Below are positions 24,945 to 33,622 of a DNA stretch of 64,000 nt, in pieces. The notes under the pieces were generated by a model, which saw only the letters and a program-made list of their open reading frames with translations, was not told the origin of the DNA and ran no database searches. The stretch spans positions 1,550,769-1,614,768 of the forward strand of contig NZ_BMIB01000001.1 in NCBI RefSeq assembly GCF_014641615.1, in the 5' to 3' direction. The first letter of the stretch is position 1, and each line of letters starts with the position of its first letter. The DNA is from Filimonas zeae. Lineage in GTDB: Bacteria > Bacteroidota > Bacteroidia > Chitinophagales > Chitinophagaceae. The position numbers were made by a program, and so were the translations under genes.

Positions 24945-25928
24945 ATGAAACATGTATCTATTCTGGTGCCCGAAGAGGCCGTGCTGGTGTCGATTGCTGA
25001 TCCCCGCTATCTTTTTGCCACGGTAAATGATTTTCTGGAGGCGGCAGGTAAGCCTGCGCTGTTTCAGGTACAGCTGATAGGGCTGCGCAAGGATGTGCCT
25101 TTGAATAACGGATTATTTTCGGTACATGCGGATGCCACCATTTACGATCTGAAGAAAACAGATCTTATTATTATTCCTGCGTTGGGCAGTGTTGATTTAA
25201 AGCGGAGTCTGGAACTGAACAGCGCCTATATTCCGTGGCTGGTGCAACAGCACCGCAATGGAGCAGAAGTGGCTAGTTTATGTGTGGGGGCTTTTTTGCT
25301 GGCTTCTACGGGGTTGCTGAATGGAAAGGAATGTTCCAGCCACTGGAAAACGGCACCTGAGTTCAGGGAAATGTTTCCGGAGGTAACACTGGTAGACGGC
25401 CGTATTATTACCGAAGAAAAGGGTCTGTATTCCAGCGGGGGCGCTACTTCGTACTGGAATTTGTTGTTGTATCTGGTAGAAAAGTATACCAGCCGCGAAA
25501 TTGCCATTCTTACCGCCAAGCTGTTTGCATTGGAAATAGATAGGAAAAGCCAGTCGCCTTTTATCATGTTCAACGGACAAAAAAAGCATGAAGATGAACC
25601 TATAAGACTGGCGCAGGAGTTTATTGAGGATAATTTATCGGAAAAAATATCTGTAGATGAGCTGGCTGTGAAGTTTGCCATAGGAAGACGGCATTTCGAC
25701 CGCCGGTTTAAAAAGGCTACCAATAATACACCGGCAGAGTATATACAACGTGTGAAGGTGGAAGCTGCCAAAAAGTTGCTGGAGATAGGAAAAAAGAATG
25801 TGAATGAAGTGATGTATGAAGTAGGTTATAGTGATACCAAATCGTTCAGAATGGTATTCAGAAAAATTACCGGCCTGTCTCCGCAGGATTACCGTAACAA
25901 ATACAATAACGAGGTGCTGGAGGCCTGA
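24945..25928 (+). CDS. GlxA-type AraC transcription regulator (DJ-1/PfpI + HTH)
   Basis: 327 aa from ATG 24945; the frame runs upstream to a TTG at 24864 but MKHVSILVPEEAVLVS is the natural start. The N-terminal DJ-1/PfpI-like domain (about 1-190) has the Cys of the nucleophile elbow, ASLCVGAFLLA, and HWKTA. The C-terminal AraC HTH (about 222-320) contains ISVDELAVKFAIGRRHFDRRF and VMYEVGYSDTKSFRMVF..GLSPQDYR. The enzyme-like domain normally acts as a sensor only. Likely regulates the divergent reductase-like gene. Confidence 0.88.
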   Translation: MKHVSILVPEEAVLVSIADPRYLFATVNDFLEAAGKPALFQVQLIGLRKDVPLNNGLFSVHADATIYDLKKTDLIIIPALGSVDLKRSLELNSAYIPWLVQQHRNGAEVASLCVGAFLLASTGLLNGKECSSHWKTAPEFREMFPEVTLVDGRIITEEKGLYSSGGATSYWNLLLYLVEKYTSREIAILTAKLFALEIDRKSQSPFIMFNGQKKHEDEPIRLAQEFIEDNLSEKISVDELAVKFAIGRRHFDRRFKKATNNTPAEYIQRVKVEAAKKLLEIGKKNVNEVMYEVGYSDTKSFRMVFRKITGLSPQDYRNKYNNEVLEA

Positions 25929-25966
25929 TGGATAATAAACGATATATTTAGATAAAAAGCTGATAT

Positions 25967-26458
25967 ATGGATAAAGGATTGCATGCCAGAGAACAGTTTA
26001 GAAAGATAGCTACCAACCGGTTTCAGTTTTCTTTGTTTCTGCTGCGTTATCTGCCGGCGGCTTTCTTTTCAGGTGTGCGGGTAAAAGCATTGAATGGAGA
26101 AGCCTGCACGGTAACAGTTCCTTATAAATGGTTTACACGTAATCCTTTTCAAAGCACTTATTTTGCCTGCCTGGCTATGGCGGCAGAGTTAAGTACGGGG
26201 GCGCTGGCCATGTTACACGTACGTGGTGCCGGTGCAAAAGTTGCTATGCTGGTGCTGGATATGAGGGCCGATTTTCGTAAAAAGGCTACCGGGCATACAA
26301 TGTTTACCTGTACGGAAGGGTTGTTGCTGGAAGCTGCTGTAACCGCAGCTGTAGCACAGCAGGAGCCGCAAACTTATACGGTTACCAGTACCGGTGTAAA
26401 CGATAAAGGAGAAGTGGTAGCGGAATTCCGGATTACCTGGACTTTTAAGGCTAGATAA
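25967..26458 (+). CDS. DUF4442 hotdog-fold protein, thioesterase-like
   Basis: 163 aa, ATG 25967. It has PYKWFTRNPFQSTYFACLAMAAE in the position of the hotdog central helix, then AKVAMLVLDMRADFRKKATG and a C-terminal beta sheet (EVVAEFRITWTFKAR). This matches the DUF4442 group related to acyl-CoA thioesterases. No signal peptide. It lies 38 bp after the GlxA-type regulator and may be co-transcribed. Enzymatic activity is inferred from fold similarity only. Confidence 0.7.
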   Translation: MDKGLHAREQFRKIATNRFQFSLFLLRYLPAAFFSGVRVKALNGEACTVTVPYKWFTRNPFQSTYFACLAMAAELSTGALAMLHVRGAGAKVAMLVLDMRADFRKKATGHTMFTCTEGLLLEAAVTAAVAQQEPQTYTVTSTGVNDKGEVVAEFRITWTFKAR

Positions 26459-26505
26459 TACCACGCAAAGGCGCAAAGTGTTATAAAAAAAATTGCCAGA
26501 TGTTG

Positions 26506-26535
26506 TTGAATAACATCAATTTCCCCCTACTTTTG
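26506..26535 (+). promoter_or_regulatory. promoter of tRNA-Leu
   Basis: -33 box TTG (26506-26508), 19-nt spacer, -7 box TACTTTTG (26528-26535), matching the Bacteroidota consensus. The mature tRNA begins 21 bases after the -7 box, leaving a short 5' leader. Confidence 0.8.
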
Positions 26536-26556
26536 TCCCCCTGTAATAACAGAACT

Positions 26557-26642
26557 GCGGCGATGGCGAAATTGGTAGACGCACTACTTTGAGGTGGTAG
26601 CGCCTTTTACCGGGCGTGTCAGTTCGAATCTGATTCGCCGCA
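26557..26642 (+). tRNA. tRNA-Leu (anticodon GAG)
   Basis: 86 nt. Acceptor stem GCGGCGA / TCGCCGC with discriminator A at 26642. D-arm with ATTGGTAGACGCA, anticodon stem CTACT/GGTAG around loop TTGAGGT with anticodon GAG at 26591-26593, a long variable arm typical of class II Leu tRNAs (CGCCTTTTACCGGGCG), and T-arm GTTCGAATC. CCA is not encoded, as is usual in this phylum. Reads CUC/CUU codons. Confidence 0.95.
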
Positions 26643-26646
26643 CAAC

Positions 26647-26675
26647 AAAAACCCACGTATTACGTGGGTTTTTTC
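26647..26675. terminator. bidirectional terminator shared by tRNA-Leu and histidine kinase
   Basis: Stem AAAACCCACGTA / TACGTGGGTTTT with a T run on the plus strand and an A run (T run on minus) on the other side. The minus-strand TAA stop of the kinase (26660-26662) lies in the tip of the hairpin, so the last kinase codons form one arm. Confidence 0.85.
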
Positions 26676-27841
26676 GTTTCTGCTATTGCCGGATTGTCCA
26701 GTATAATACGAAAAGTAGTGCCTTTACCGGGTTCACTCCATTTCACAAACACCAACCCTTTATGGTATTGCTCAATAATGCGTCGGGTAAGGGTAAGGCC
26801 CAGGCCCCAGCCTCTTTTGCGGGTGGTAAAGCCGGGCTGGAATATCTTATTCAGGTTTTGCTGGGGTATGCCTTTGCCGGTATCCGTTACATCAATCCAT
26901 ATTTTTTGCCCCTGTTCCTGAAGCTTTAGTTCTATAAAACCTTTGCCTTCCATGGCGTCCAGCGCGTTCTTTAACAGGTTTTCTATTACCCAGTCAAACA
27001 GTGGAGCAGATACGGTAGCAAACACCGGATGGGAGGGGTGGCTGTAAGAAAATACCACATGGTTGCCCGCCCGTTTTTTCATGTAATCCAGCATGTTGCC
27101 AATCTGCTCTGTAATATCTTTCTGTTCCAGCTGCGGGGTGCTGCCTATTTTACCAAACCGATCGGTAACCAGTTGCAGGCGATTTACATCTTTTTCTATT
27201 TCCAGCGCAAAGGGCAAACTGTTTTCATCTTCTTTTAGAACTGCTACCCAGCCTTGCAGGCTGCTAACAGGGGTGCCCAACTGATGGGCTGTTTCTTTGG
27301 CCATGCCTGCCCAAAGCTGGTTTTGTGTGCTTTGGTAACTGGTTTTCATAAACAGAAAGGCCAGCGTGGTAAACAGCGCAATGATTAATAAAAAAACAAT
27401 GGGGTAGTAGCGCAGTTGTTGTTGCAGAAAGCTGCGGCCATAGTAATATTTATTGGCTTGAAGGGGCTGTTCTTTCAATACAACTACAATAGGCGGGTGC
27501 AGTTTCCGGAACCGTGCAACCATGTTGGGAAGGTAATTTGCAGATTGGGCTGCCCGTGTACTATCCAGATTAAGATAATTACCGGTAATGCTATCTCTTT
27601 CGTTGGTTTCAATAATGGGTATATCTGTGTTTTCCAGCGATATTTTAGCAGCCAGCGCCAGCGTGGTACCGTCGTTACTGGTAAGGATGGCTTTCTGCGC
27701 TTCTACCCATGCATCTACTTTTTTTCTTTCGTCTGCTTCCAGCTTATGAGAGAGGTATTGCGAATAGAAGATTACTGCAATTACTATTGCGGTAGCCATT
27801 ATTACCAGTCCGTTGCGCCAGTTCAACCATGCCTGAATCAT
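26660..27841 (-). CDS. orphan sensor histidine kinase
   Basis: 393 aa. Two transmembrane helices (about 10-30 and 143-165) flank a periplasmic sensor domain of about 110 residues. The HisKA H-box KETAHQLGTPVSSLQGW has the phospho-accepting His, followed by the ATP-binding domain with N-box ENLLKNALDAM, G1 DTGKGIPQ and G2 RGWGLGLTLTRRII. No response regulator is encoded next to it, so its partner is elsewhere. The HQLGTP variant of the H-box is common in Bacteroidota kinases. Confidence 0.9.
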   Translation of the reverse strand: MIQAWLNWRNGLVIMATAIVIAVIFYSQYLSHKLEADERKKVDAWVEAQKAILTSNDGTTLALAAKISLENTDIPIIETNERDSITGNYLNLDSTRAAQSANYLPNMVARFRKLHPPIVVVLKEQPLQANKYYYGRSFLQQQLRYYPIVFLLIIALFTTLAFLFMKTSYQSTQNQLWAGMAKETAHQLGTPVSSLQGWVAVLKEDENSLPFALEIEKDVNRLQLVTDRFGKIGSTPQLEQKDITEQIGNMLDYMKKRAGNHVVFSYSHPSHPVFATVSAPLFDWVIENLLKNALDAMEGKGFIELKLQEQGQKIWIDVTDTGKGIPQQNLNKIFQPGFTTRKRGWGLGLTLTRRIIEQYHKGLVFVKWSEPGKGTTFRIILDNPAIAETKKPT

Positions 27842-27858
27842 GCTTCTAATATAAAAAA

Positions 27859-27886
27859 GAAATCCCGCAACAGTGTGCGGGATTTC
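27859..27886 (-). terminator. terminator of the coiled-coil membrane protein gene
   Basis: Read on the minus strand: stem GAAATCCCGCA / TGCGGGATTTC (11 bp, perfect) with a six-base loop, followed by a run of T. It lies between the stop of the gene at 27920-28906 and the kinase start at 27841, so the kinase is transcribed separately or by read-through. Confidence 0.88.
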
Positions 27887-27919
27887 CTGTGGTTATATAT
27901 CGAAAAAGGGGAATACTGA

Positions 27920-28906
27920 TTAACTGAATAAACCACCTTTCTTCAGGGTTTTTACGCCCTCACCAATTTTGTAACCGTTCTGATAAATTTCAATTTTGTA
28001 GTTGCCGGTTTCGTACTTGCCATCCTGCTTCCAGTCGAAGCTTACAGGAGTACGTTTGCCTTGCTGATACTGTACGTTTACTTTGTTGGTGTATACTCTG
28101 TCGCCATCTTCGCGGGTAGTAAATGTACCGCTGCCATAAGCTGGAATAGATACTGGTTTACCTTCGGGAGACGTCATACAAACATACAGTTCTTTGCTGC
28201 CGCTGGTAGCTATTCTGTTCTCGTCCAGATCGAAAGAGATACGTAACAGATCGGCTCTTTTTGCAGTAGTGGTGGCTTTTTCCTTACCGCTTCCTTTAAC
28301 ATCAATAGCAGTGATGTTGATATTGGAAGCATGCAGGGTAGAACCCACATCTGCCAGATGGTCTTTTTCTGATTGGGTAGTGGTCAGAGATTGCTGAATC
28401 TGCTGCTTTTGAGAATTTAACGTGTCTCTTTCAGTAGTTAACTGCTGGTTAGAAGCAGTTAAAACTTCGTTTTCACCTCTCAGTCTTTCCACTTCTGTCA
28501 TCAGATCGTTGATTTTGCCATTCAACTCAGCAATTTTACTTTTTGCCTTTGACAGATCGCCGTTTTTGTCTTTCAGAATGCTCCTGATTTCACCTTTCAG
28601 TTTGTCAATCTCTGTTTTACGTTCAGCCAGAGAGCCTTGTAACTGAGCATTGTCACCAGTAAGCGAGTCCATACGTGCCAGGGCATCATTATACTCCAGT
28701 TGAATGGAGTTACGTGCCGAGTCTACTGTAGTAAACTGCGTTTGTAACTGGTTTAAGTCGTTTTGAGATTTGCTTTTGTCATAAATAATGTATCCCCATG
28801 TGCCTAATAACAACACAACCAGTGCGCCATAGATCAGTTTCCTGTTATCGTTTTTAGAATCAGGACGCTTTCCTGGTGTTGGGGTAGGTTCGTTTGCGTA
28901 ACTCAT
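27920..28906 (-). CDS. membrane-anchored coiled-coil protein, unknown function
   Basis: 328 aa. Short Pro-rich cytoplasmic N-terminus, one transmembrane helix (about 24-43, LIYGALVVLLLGTWGYIIY), then a long coiled coil (about 47-195, heptads rich in Q, L, K, E). A C-terminal beta-rich domain (about 200-328) contains SFDLDENRIATSGSKELYVC and ends GEGVKTLKKGGLFS. The topology places the coiled coil and C-terminal domain in the periplasm. No family name recognised; similar proteins are frequent in Bacteroidota. Monocistronic, with its own terminator. Confidence 0.75.
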   Translation of the reverse strand: MSYANEPTPTPGKRPDSKNDNRKLIYGALVVLLLGTWGYIIYDKSKSQNDLNQLQTQFTTVDSARNSIQLEYNDALARMDSLTGDNAQLQGSLAERKTEIDKLKGEIRSILKDKNGDLSKAKSKIAELNGKINDLMTEVERLRGENEVLTASNQQLTTERDTLNSQKQQIQQSLTTTQSEKDHLADVGSTLHASNINITAIDVKGSGKEKATTTAKRADLLRISFDLDENRIATSGSKELYVCMTSPEGKPVSIPAYGSGTFTTREDGDRVYTNKVNVQYQQGKRTPVSFDWKQDGKYETGNYKIEIYQNGYKIGEGVKTLKKGGLFS

Positions 28907-29023
28907 ATACGATGCAATTTTGGGTCAATAATAAATTAATTTAAGTAAGTTCTGAGCCCAAAAATTCCAAAACCATGCCAAAAAGGGGAAGGGTAAAGCG
29001 GGCATACTTTATCTTTGTTTTCT

Positions 29024-30028
29024 ATGTCTGCAGAAAAGATTATTTCGGAGTGGAAAAAAGGACAGTTTAAACCCGTTTACTGGCTGGAAGGCGATGAGCC
29101 TTATTTTATTGATCAGGTGGTGAATTACGCAGAGCACCACATTATGAGCGAAAGCGAAAAGGGGTTCAATTTAACTATATTTTACGGAAGGGATGCGGAC
29201 TGGACGGCAATTGTAAATGCCTGCCGCCGTTACCCCATGTTTGCCGAGCGGCAGGTGGTATTGCTGAAAGAAGCACAGCAGATGCGCGATGTGGAGAAGC
29301 TGGAGGCGTATATTGATAATCCGCAGCAGTCAACCATATTTGTAGTAAGCTATAAAGAAAAGAAGGTAGATGCACGCACCAAATTTGCCAAACTGCTGAA
29401 GCAAAAAGGCGAGACGCTGACTACCAAAAAAATGTATGATAACCAGTTACCAGACTGGGTGGGGCAGATGGTGCAGAAGCATCAGCTGGCTATTACCCAA
29501 AGGGCGTTACTGCTGCTGGTAGATCATATAGGAAACGACTTAAGCCGTTTGCAGAATGAGGTGGAGAAGATTGCAGTTAACCTGAACGGCCGTAAGGAGA
29601 TTACAGAAGAGGATATTGAAACCTTTGTAGGCATTAGCAAAGAGTTTAACGTATTTGAGTTACAGGATGCGGTGGTGAAAAAGGATTTGCCTAAAGCCAT
29701 ACGGATTGTGAAGTATTTTGAGGCCAACCCCAAGGCGGCGCCTATTCAAATGATATTACCGGCTTTATATAATTTCTTCAGTAAGGTGTTTATGGTGTTT
29801 GCGCTGCCTTCTAAAGATGAGCGTAGTATAGCCTCGGCATTGGGTATTAACCCTTTCTTTGCCAAAGACTATGCCCTGGCAGCCCGTAATTACGATTTCA
29901 GAAGCACTGAGCGGGTATTGCTGCTATTGCATAAATACAACCTGCGCAGTATTGGTATTGACGATGCAGGTACGGAAGATGCGGACCTGTTAAAGGAGTT
30001 ACTGGTAAAAATGATGCTGAACAACTAA
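29024..30028 (+). CDS. holA: DNA polymerase III subunit delta
   Basis: 334 aa from ATG 29024. It loads the sliding clamp within the gamma/tau complex. N-terminal AAA+-like domain with PVYWLEGDEPYFIDQVV and YPMFAERQVVLLKEAQQM, conserved LPDWV and LLVDHIGNDLSRLQNEVEK, and a helical C-terminal domain ending in KELLVKMMLNN. Length is normal for the family. A -7-like TATCTTTG lies just upstream of the start. The stop overlaps the convergent ribF stop by four bases. Confidence 0.92.
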   Translation: MSAEKIISEWKKGQFKPVYWLEGDEPYFIDQVVNYAEHHIMSESEKGFNLTIFYGRDADWTAIVNACRRYPMFAERQVVLLKEAQQMRDVEKLEAYIDNPQQSTIFVVSYKEKKVDARTKFAKLLKQKGETLTTKKMYDNQLPDWVGQMVQKHQLAITQRALLLLVDHIGNDLSRLQNEVEKIAVNLNGRKEITEEDIETFVGISKEFNVFELQDAVVKKDLPKAIRIVKYFEANPKAAPIQMILPALYNFFSKVFMVFALPSKDERSIASALGINPFFAKDYALAARNYDFRSTERVLLLLHKYNLRSIGIDDAGTEDADLLKELLVKMMLNN

Positions 30029-30957
30029 AGCGGCTGCAGCAGTTCTATTGCCTGGCTACGGTCGTGGGCCAGCTGCTCTTTCAGGGCATCCAGGCCATTA
30101 AACTTCTGCTCGCCACGGAGGTAGTGGTGTACGTTTATGCGTAGTACCTGGCCGTAAATATCCTTATCAAAATCAAAGATGTTTACTTCTATAGTACGGT
30201 TAACGCCGTTTACGGTAGGGCGCACACCAATGTTCATCATACCCTTCAATATTTCTCCTGCTATATTTATGGTAACAGCATATACGCCATTGCCCGGCAC
30301 CAGTTTTTCTTCCTGTTGAATACGCAGGTTGGCAGTAGGGTAGCCAATGGTGCGGCCCAGGCGGTTGCCTTCTACCACCAGCCCTTCAAAAAAATAGGGG
30401 TATCCCAGGCAGTAATTGGCGGTAATAACATCATTGTGTGCAATGGCTTCTCTTATGCGGGTAGAACTTATGGCCACTTCGTTTAATACCTGTTCGGGTA
30501 TTTCTTTTACTACAAAGCCTAGTTCCACACCTTTTTGTTCCATCAGGTGATAATCGCCCTGGCGGTTTTTGCCAAAACGGTGGTCATAACCAATAATAAC
30601 TGTATGGGGGCGGAAGCGGGTATATAAAAAATCGTGAATATAATCGTGTGCGGAAAGATTGGAAAAAGCTTCGTTAAAAGGAACCACTACCAGGTGATCG
30701 ATGCCTTTCTGGCGCAGGAGCCAGATTTTTTCGTCCAGCGTATTGAGTAAATGTACTGCTGAAGGGTTGTGTTTTACAACGGTACGGGGGTGGGGGTGGA
30801 AGGTAATAATAACAGTTTCGCCGTTTACACGGTCTGCTTCCGCCTTTAGCTGCGCAATAATCTGCTGGTGTCCTGTATGTACGCCGTCGAATGTGCCTGT
30901 CGTAACTACCGCATTTTTAAAAGCCGGTAATTGAGTAATGTCCTTATGTACCTGCAT
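30025..30957 (-). CDS. ribF: bifunctional riboflavin kinase / FAD synthetase
   Basis: 310 aa. It converts riboflavin to FMN and then FAD. N-terminal FAD synthetase (about 1-180): TFDGVHTGHQQII (HxGH nucleotide-binding), IGYDHRFGKNRQGD, SSTRIREAI. C-terminal flavokinase (about 185-310): GNRLGRTIGYPTANL, MNIGVRPTVNG, EVNIFDFDKDIYG. Length matches the family. Convergent with holA with overlapping stop codons (30025-30028). Confidence 0.95.
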   Translation of the reverse strand: MQVHKDITQLPAFKNAVVTTGTFDGVHTGHQQIIAQLKAEADRVNGETVIITFHPHPRTVVKHNPSAVHLLNTLDEKIWLLRQKGIDHLVVVPFNEAFSNLSAHDYIHDFLYTRFRPHTVIIGYDHRFGKNRQGDYHLMEQKGVELGFVVKEIPEQVLNEVAISSTRIREAIAHNDVITANYCLGYPYFFEGLVVEGNRLGRTIGYPTANLRIQQEEKLVPGNGVYAVTINIAGEILKGMMNIGVRPTVNGVNRTIEVNIFDFDKDIYGQVLRINVHHYLRGEQKFNGLDALKEQLAHDRSQAIELLQPL

Positions 30958-31062
30958 ATAATATCTACAAAACTAAATGATTCGTTTGAAACCGGGCTTC
31001 GCAGATTCTGAGTTTCTGACTACCTTTGCGGCAATTTCAAGATTTTAACCAGCTACAAAGTA

Positions 31063-32232
31063 ATGTCATTATACGCGCAACGTGGAGTTTCCGCCCAGAA
31101 AGAAGAGGTACATGCAGCTATTCAGAAACTGGATAAGGGGCTATATGCCAATGCCTTTTGCAAAATATATCCTGATTACCTGTGCGGCGATAACAGTTGG
31201 GTAAACGTAATGCATGCAGATGGGGCGGGTACCAAGAGCATTCTGGCCTATCTGTACTGGAAAGAAACCGGTGATGCCTCTGTTTGGAAAGGGATTGCAC
31301 AGGATGCAGTGGCGATGAATCTGGACGACCTGCTGTGCGTGGGTATTGCCGATAATCTCCTGTTTTCCTCCACCATCGACCGTAATAAAACCCTGATACC
31401 GGGTGAAGTGCTGGAGGGGGTTATTAACGGTACTCAGGAGTTTTTTGACGAACTGAAGAAATACGGCGTAAACATCCATTACCTGGGTGGGGAAACTGCT
31501 GATGTGGGCGATGTGGTGCGTACGATTGCAGTAAACGGCACCATGACTTCCCGCTGGCCTGCCAACCGTTTAATTACAAATGATAAGATTAAACCCGGTA
31601 ACGTAATTGTAGGTTTTGCCAGCTACGGCAAGGCTGCCTACGAACAGGAATACAACAGCGGCCTGGGCAGTAACGGGCTTACCAGCGCCCGGCATGATGT
31701 GCTGAACAAGGTATACGCGCAGCAATATCCCGAAACGTTTGAACCTGCTTTGAAAGATGAGGTGGTATATATAGGTAAAAGTCGCATGACAGATACCCTG
31801 GAAATAAATGGGGAGCAGTTATCGGTGGGTAAACTGCTGCTGAGTCCTACGCGTACCTATGCGCCTTTAATGAAGGTACTGCTGGATCAGTATTTTGATG
31901 CTATTGATGGCGCTATTCACTGTAGTGGAGGTGGCCAGACCAAGTGTATGAAATACCTGCCTCAGCCATTAAAAATTATTAAAGACAATCTGTTCACGCC
32001 TCCTCCTATATTTCAGCTGATACAGGAAAATTCCGGCGCTGATGACCGTGAAATGTATCAGGTATTTAACATGGGCCATCGCCTGGAGATATTTACCGAT
32101 GCGGCTTCTGCGGAGAAAATGATTGCCGAAGGCAACAAGCTGGGTATTGAAGGAAAGATAATTGGCAGAGTAGAAGCTGCTGAAAAGAAATCATTAGAAC
32201 TGTTTGTAAACGGCCAGTGGATCAGTTATTAA
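31063..32232 (+). CDS. purM: phosphoribosylformylglycinamidine cyclo-ligase (AIR synthetase)
   Basis: 389 aa. It makes aminoimidazole ribotide in purine synthesis, using ATP. PurM features: MHADGAGTKSILAYL (metal/ATP site), AMNLDDLLCVG, GETADVGDVVRT, SPTRTYAPL, HCSGGGQTKC and FNMGHRLEIF. It is longer than the roughly 345-residue E. coli enzyme, as is typical for the Bacteroidota form. A -7 box TACCTTTG sits at 31021-31028 with a TTCG 19 bases upstream (30998-31001). Divergent from ribF (105-bp gap). Confidence 0.9.
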   Translation: MSLYAQRGVSAQKEEVHAAIQKLDKGLYANAFCKIYPDYLCGDNSWVNVMHADGAGTKSILAYLYWKETGDASVWKGIAQDAVAMNLDDLLCVGIADNLLFSSTIDRNKTLIPGEVLEGVINGTQEFFDELKKYGVNIHYLGGETADVGDVVRTIAVNGTMTSRWPANRLITNDKIKPGNVIVGFASYGKAAYEQEYNSGLGSNGLTSARHDVLNKVYAQQYPETFEPALKDEVVYIGKSRMTDTLEINGEQLSVGKLLLSPTRTYAPLMKVLLDQYFDAIDGAIHCSGGGQTKCMKYLPQPLKIIKDNLFTPPPIFQLIQENSGADDREMYQVFNMGHRLEIFTDAASAEKMIAEGNKLGIEGKIIGRVEAAEKKSLELFVNGQWISY

Positions 32233-32277
32233 TAACTGATCCACCTGCTTTTCGAACGCGTATTTTACAGAATTCTG

Positions 32278-33603
32278 CTACTTTTTGGTGTAGATCAGAA
32301 TTACGCCATTCGCAGCCGCTGCTCCGTAACGCGAGGTGGCTTCTGAATCTTTCAGTACGTTAATGGATTCGATGCTGTTGGGGGTTAAAGCTTCCATATC
32401 AGCTTTTGTAACCAATACATCATCAATGTAATACAGCGGTTCAGGTCCTGTTTTTGCTTTTTTGGCAGAAGTGCCTGTTGCTTTTACCATTACCACTTCT
32501 CCGGTTAAAACTACTTTGTTTTGTGCGGCTGACTCAATGGTTACAGTATCGGCATTGAGAATAGTGGTTGCCTCTTTCTCTCCTGCAGAGCGTACTTTTA
32601 TTGTTACGGACTTGCGTTGCTGAGGTTCAGCTGTAAAAGTGGCTTTGCCGGCTTTTGAGGTACCCGCTTTCTTTGTGGTATCCTGCTGTTCGGCATGCGT
32701 GCTCGTTTGAGCAGCTTTATTCAGCTGTTGCAAATGCTCTGCTTTTACCCTAACGGCAAACAGTAACACAATAATGCCGGTTACAGGCAATGCCATCATG
32801 CGTCTTGCATAGCTGTAGCGGGGTTGCTTTGAAGTTGTAAACATGGTTAATCTTCGTTTTATAGGTGAGTAAAAAAATGGCTGAGCAATAGGGTAGGGAA
32901 ATTTACCCAGGCTGGAGTTCAGCAGCATGGCTGCAAAGGCCCCGGCGTCTTTATTGGCAATGGCCCTGTTATCTGCAATAAACTCATGTACCATATACAG
33001 CTCACGCTGCAGCAGCCAGAAAAAAGGGTTCATCCAGTAAAAGCACAGGGTTATGCGCATAAACAGTTTATCCCAGGTGTGTTTTTGCTGAATATGGGTG
33101 ATTTCGTGCAGCAGTATCTGTTTCCCGGTTTCAGTACCGGTATCCAGGTCGTTGCGCCAGAACAGCCAGTCGAAGAAGGTAAAGGGCGCCTGCGGCAGAT
33201 CGGTTTCTATAAACAAAAACTCCTGACTGTATCTGTTGTGAGGATAGCGTTGTTTCAGCCGTTTTAATTTCAGCATACCCACCGTTTGTTTCAGCAGCAT
33301 CAGCAAACTAACTGTTGTAATGGCTATTACCAGCATATACCACCAGTTTACTGCAACGGGCATGTAGGTGTGCGTGCCGGTTGTGTATATTACCTGCATC
33401 AGTTTTACAGCGGTTGCGTTGTGGCTTTGCACAAACCATTCTATTTGTATCAGTGGCAATAGCATGCTGCCGGCAGCGGCAAATAGCAGATAAAATCGAT
33501 TGTACTGATGAAACTGCTTATCCCGCAGGGCAAACCAGTAATACGCCATTAAAACGCCGGAGCAGGCAATTACTTTTATCAGGTATAGAACTATGGCTGG
33601 CAT
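32278..33603 (-). CDS. BlaR1/MecR1-like M56 metallopeptidase with TonB-plug-like tail
   Basis: 441 aa. About four transmembrane helices; the zinc-protease motif HEITH (in LLHEITHIQQKHTWD) lies in a cytoplasmic loop, with the third ligand likely in HEFIADNRA. The extracytoplasmic part (after about 275) is a low-complexity Lys/Thr linker, not a penicillin-binding sensor. The last 50 residues (PLYYIDDVLVTKADMEAL...NSIESINVLKDSEATSRYG...NGVILIYTKK) closely resemble the SusC/TonB-receptor plug segment. It is 19 bp downstream of the BlaI-type repressor gene on the same strand; it probably cleaves that repressor when a signal is sensed. Confidence 0.88.
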   Translation of the reverse strand: MPAIVLYLIKVIACSGVLMAYYWFALRDKQFHQYNRFYLLFAAAGSMLLPLIQIEWFVQSHNATAVKLMQVIYTTGTHTYMPVAVNWWYMLVIAITTVSLLMLLKQTVGMLKLKRLKQRYPHNRYSQEFLFIETDLPQAPFTFFDWLFWRNDLDTGTETGKQILLHEITHIQQKHTWDKLFMRITLCFYWMNPFFWLLQRELYMVHEFIADNRAIANKDAGAFAAMLLNSSLGKFPYPIAQPFFYSPIKRRLTMFTTSKQPRYSYARRMMALPVTGIIVLLFAVRVKAEHLQQLNKAAQTSTHAEQQDTTKKAGTSKAGKATFTAEPQQRKSVTIKVRSAGEKEATTILNADTVTIESAAQNKVVLTGEVVMVKATGTSAKKAKTGPEPLYYIDDVLVTKADMEALTPNSIESINVLKDSEATSRYGAAAANGVILIYTKK

Positions 33604-33622
33604 AGGAATGTTTTAAGTGCGA

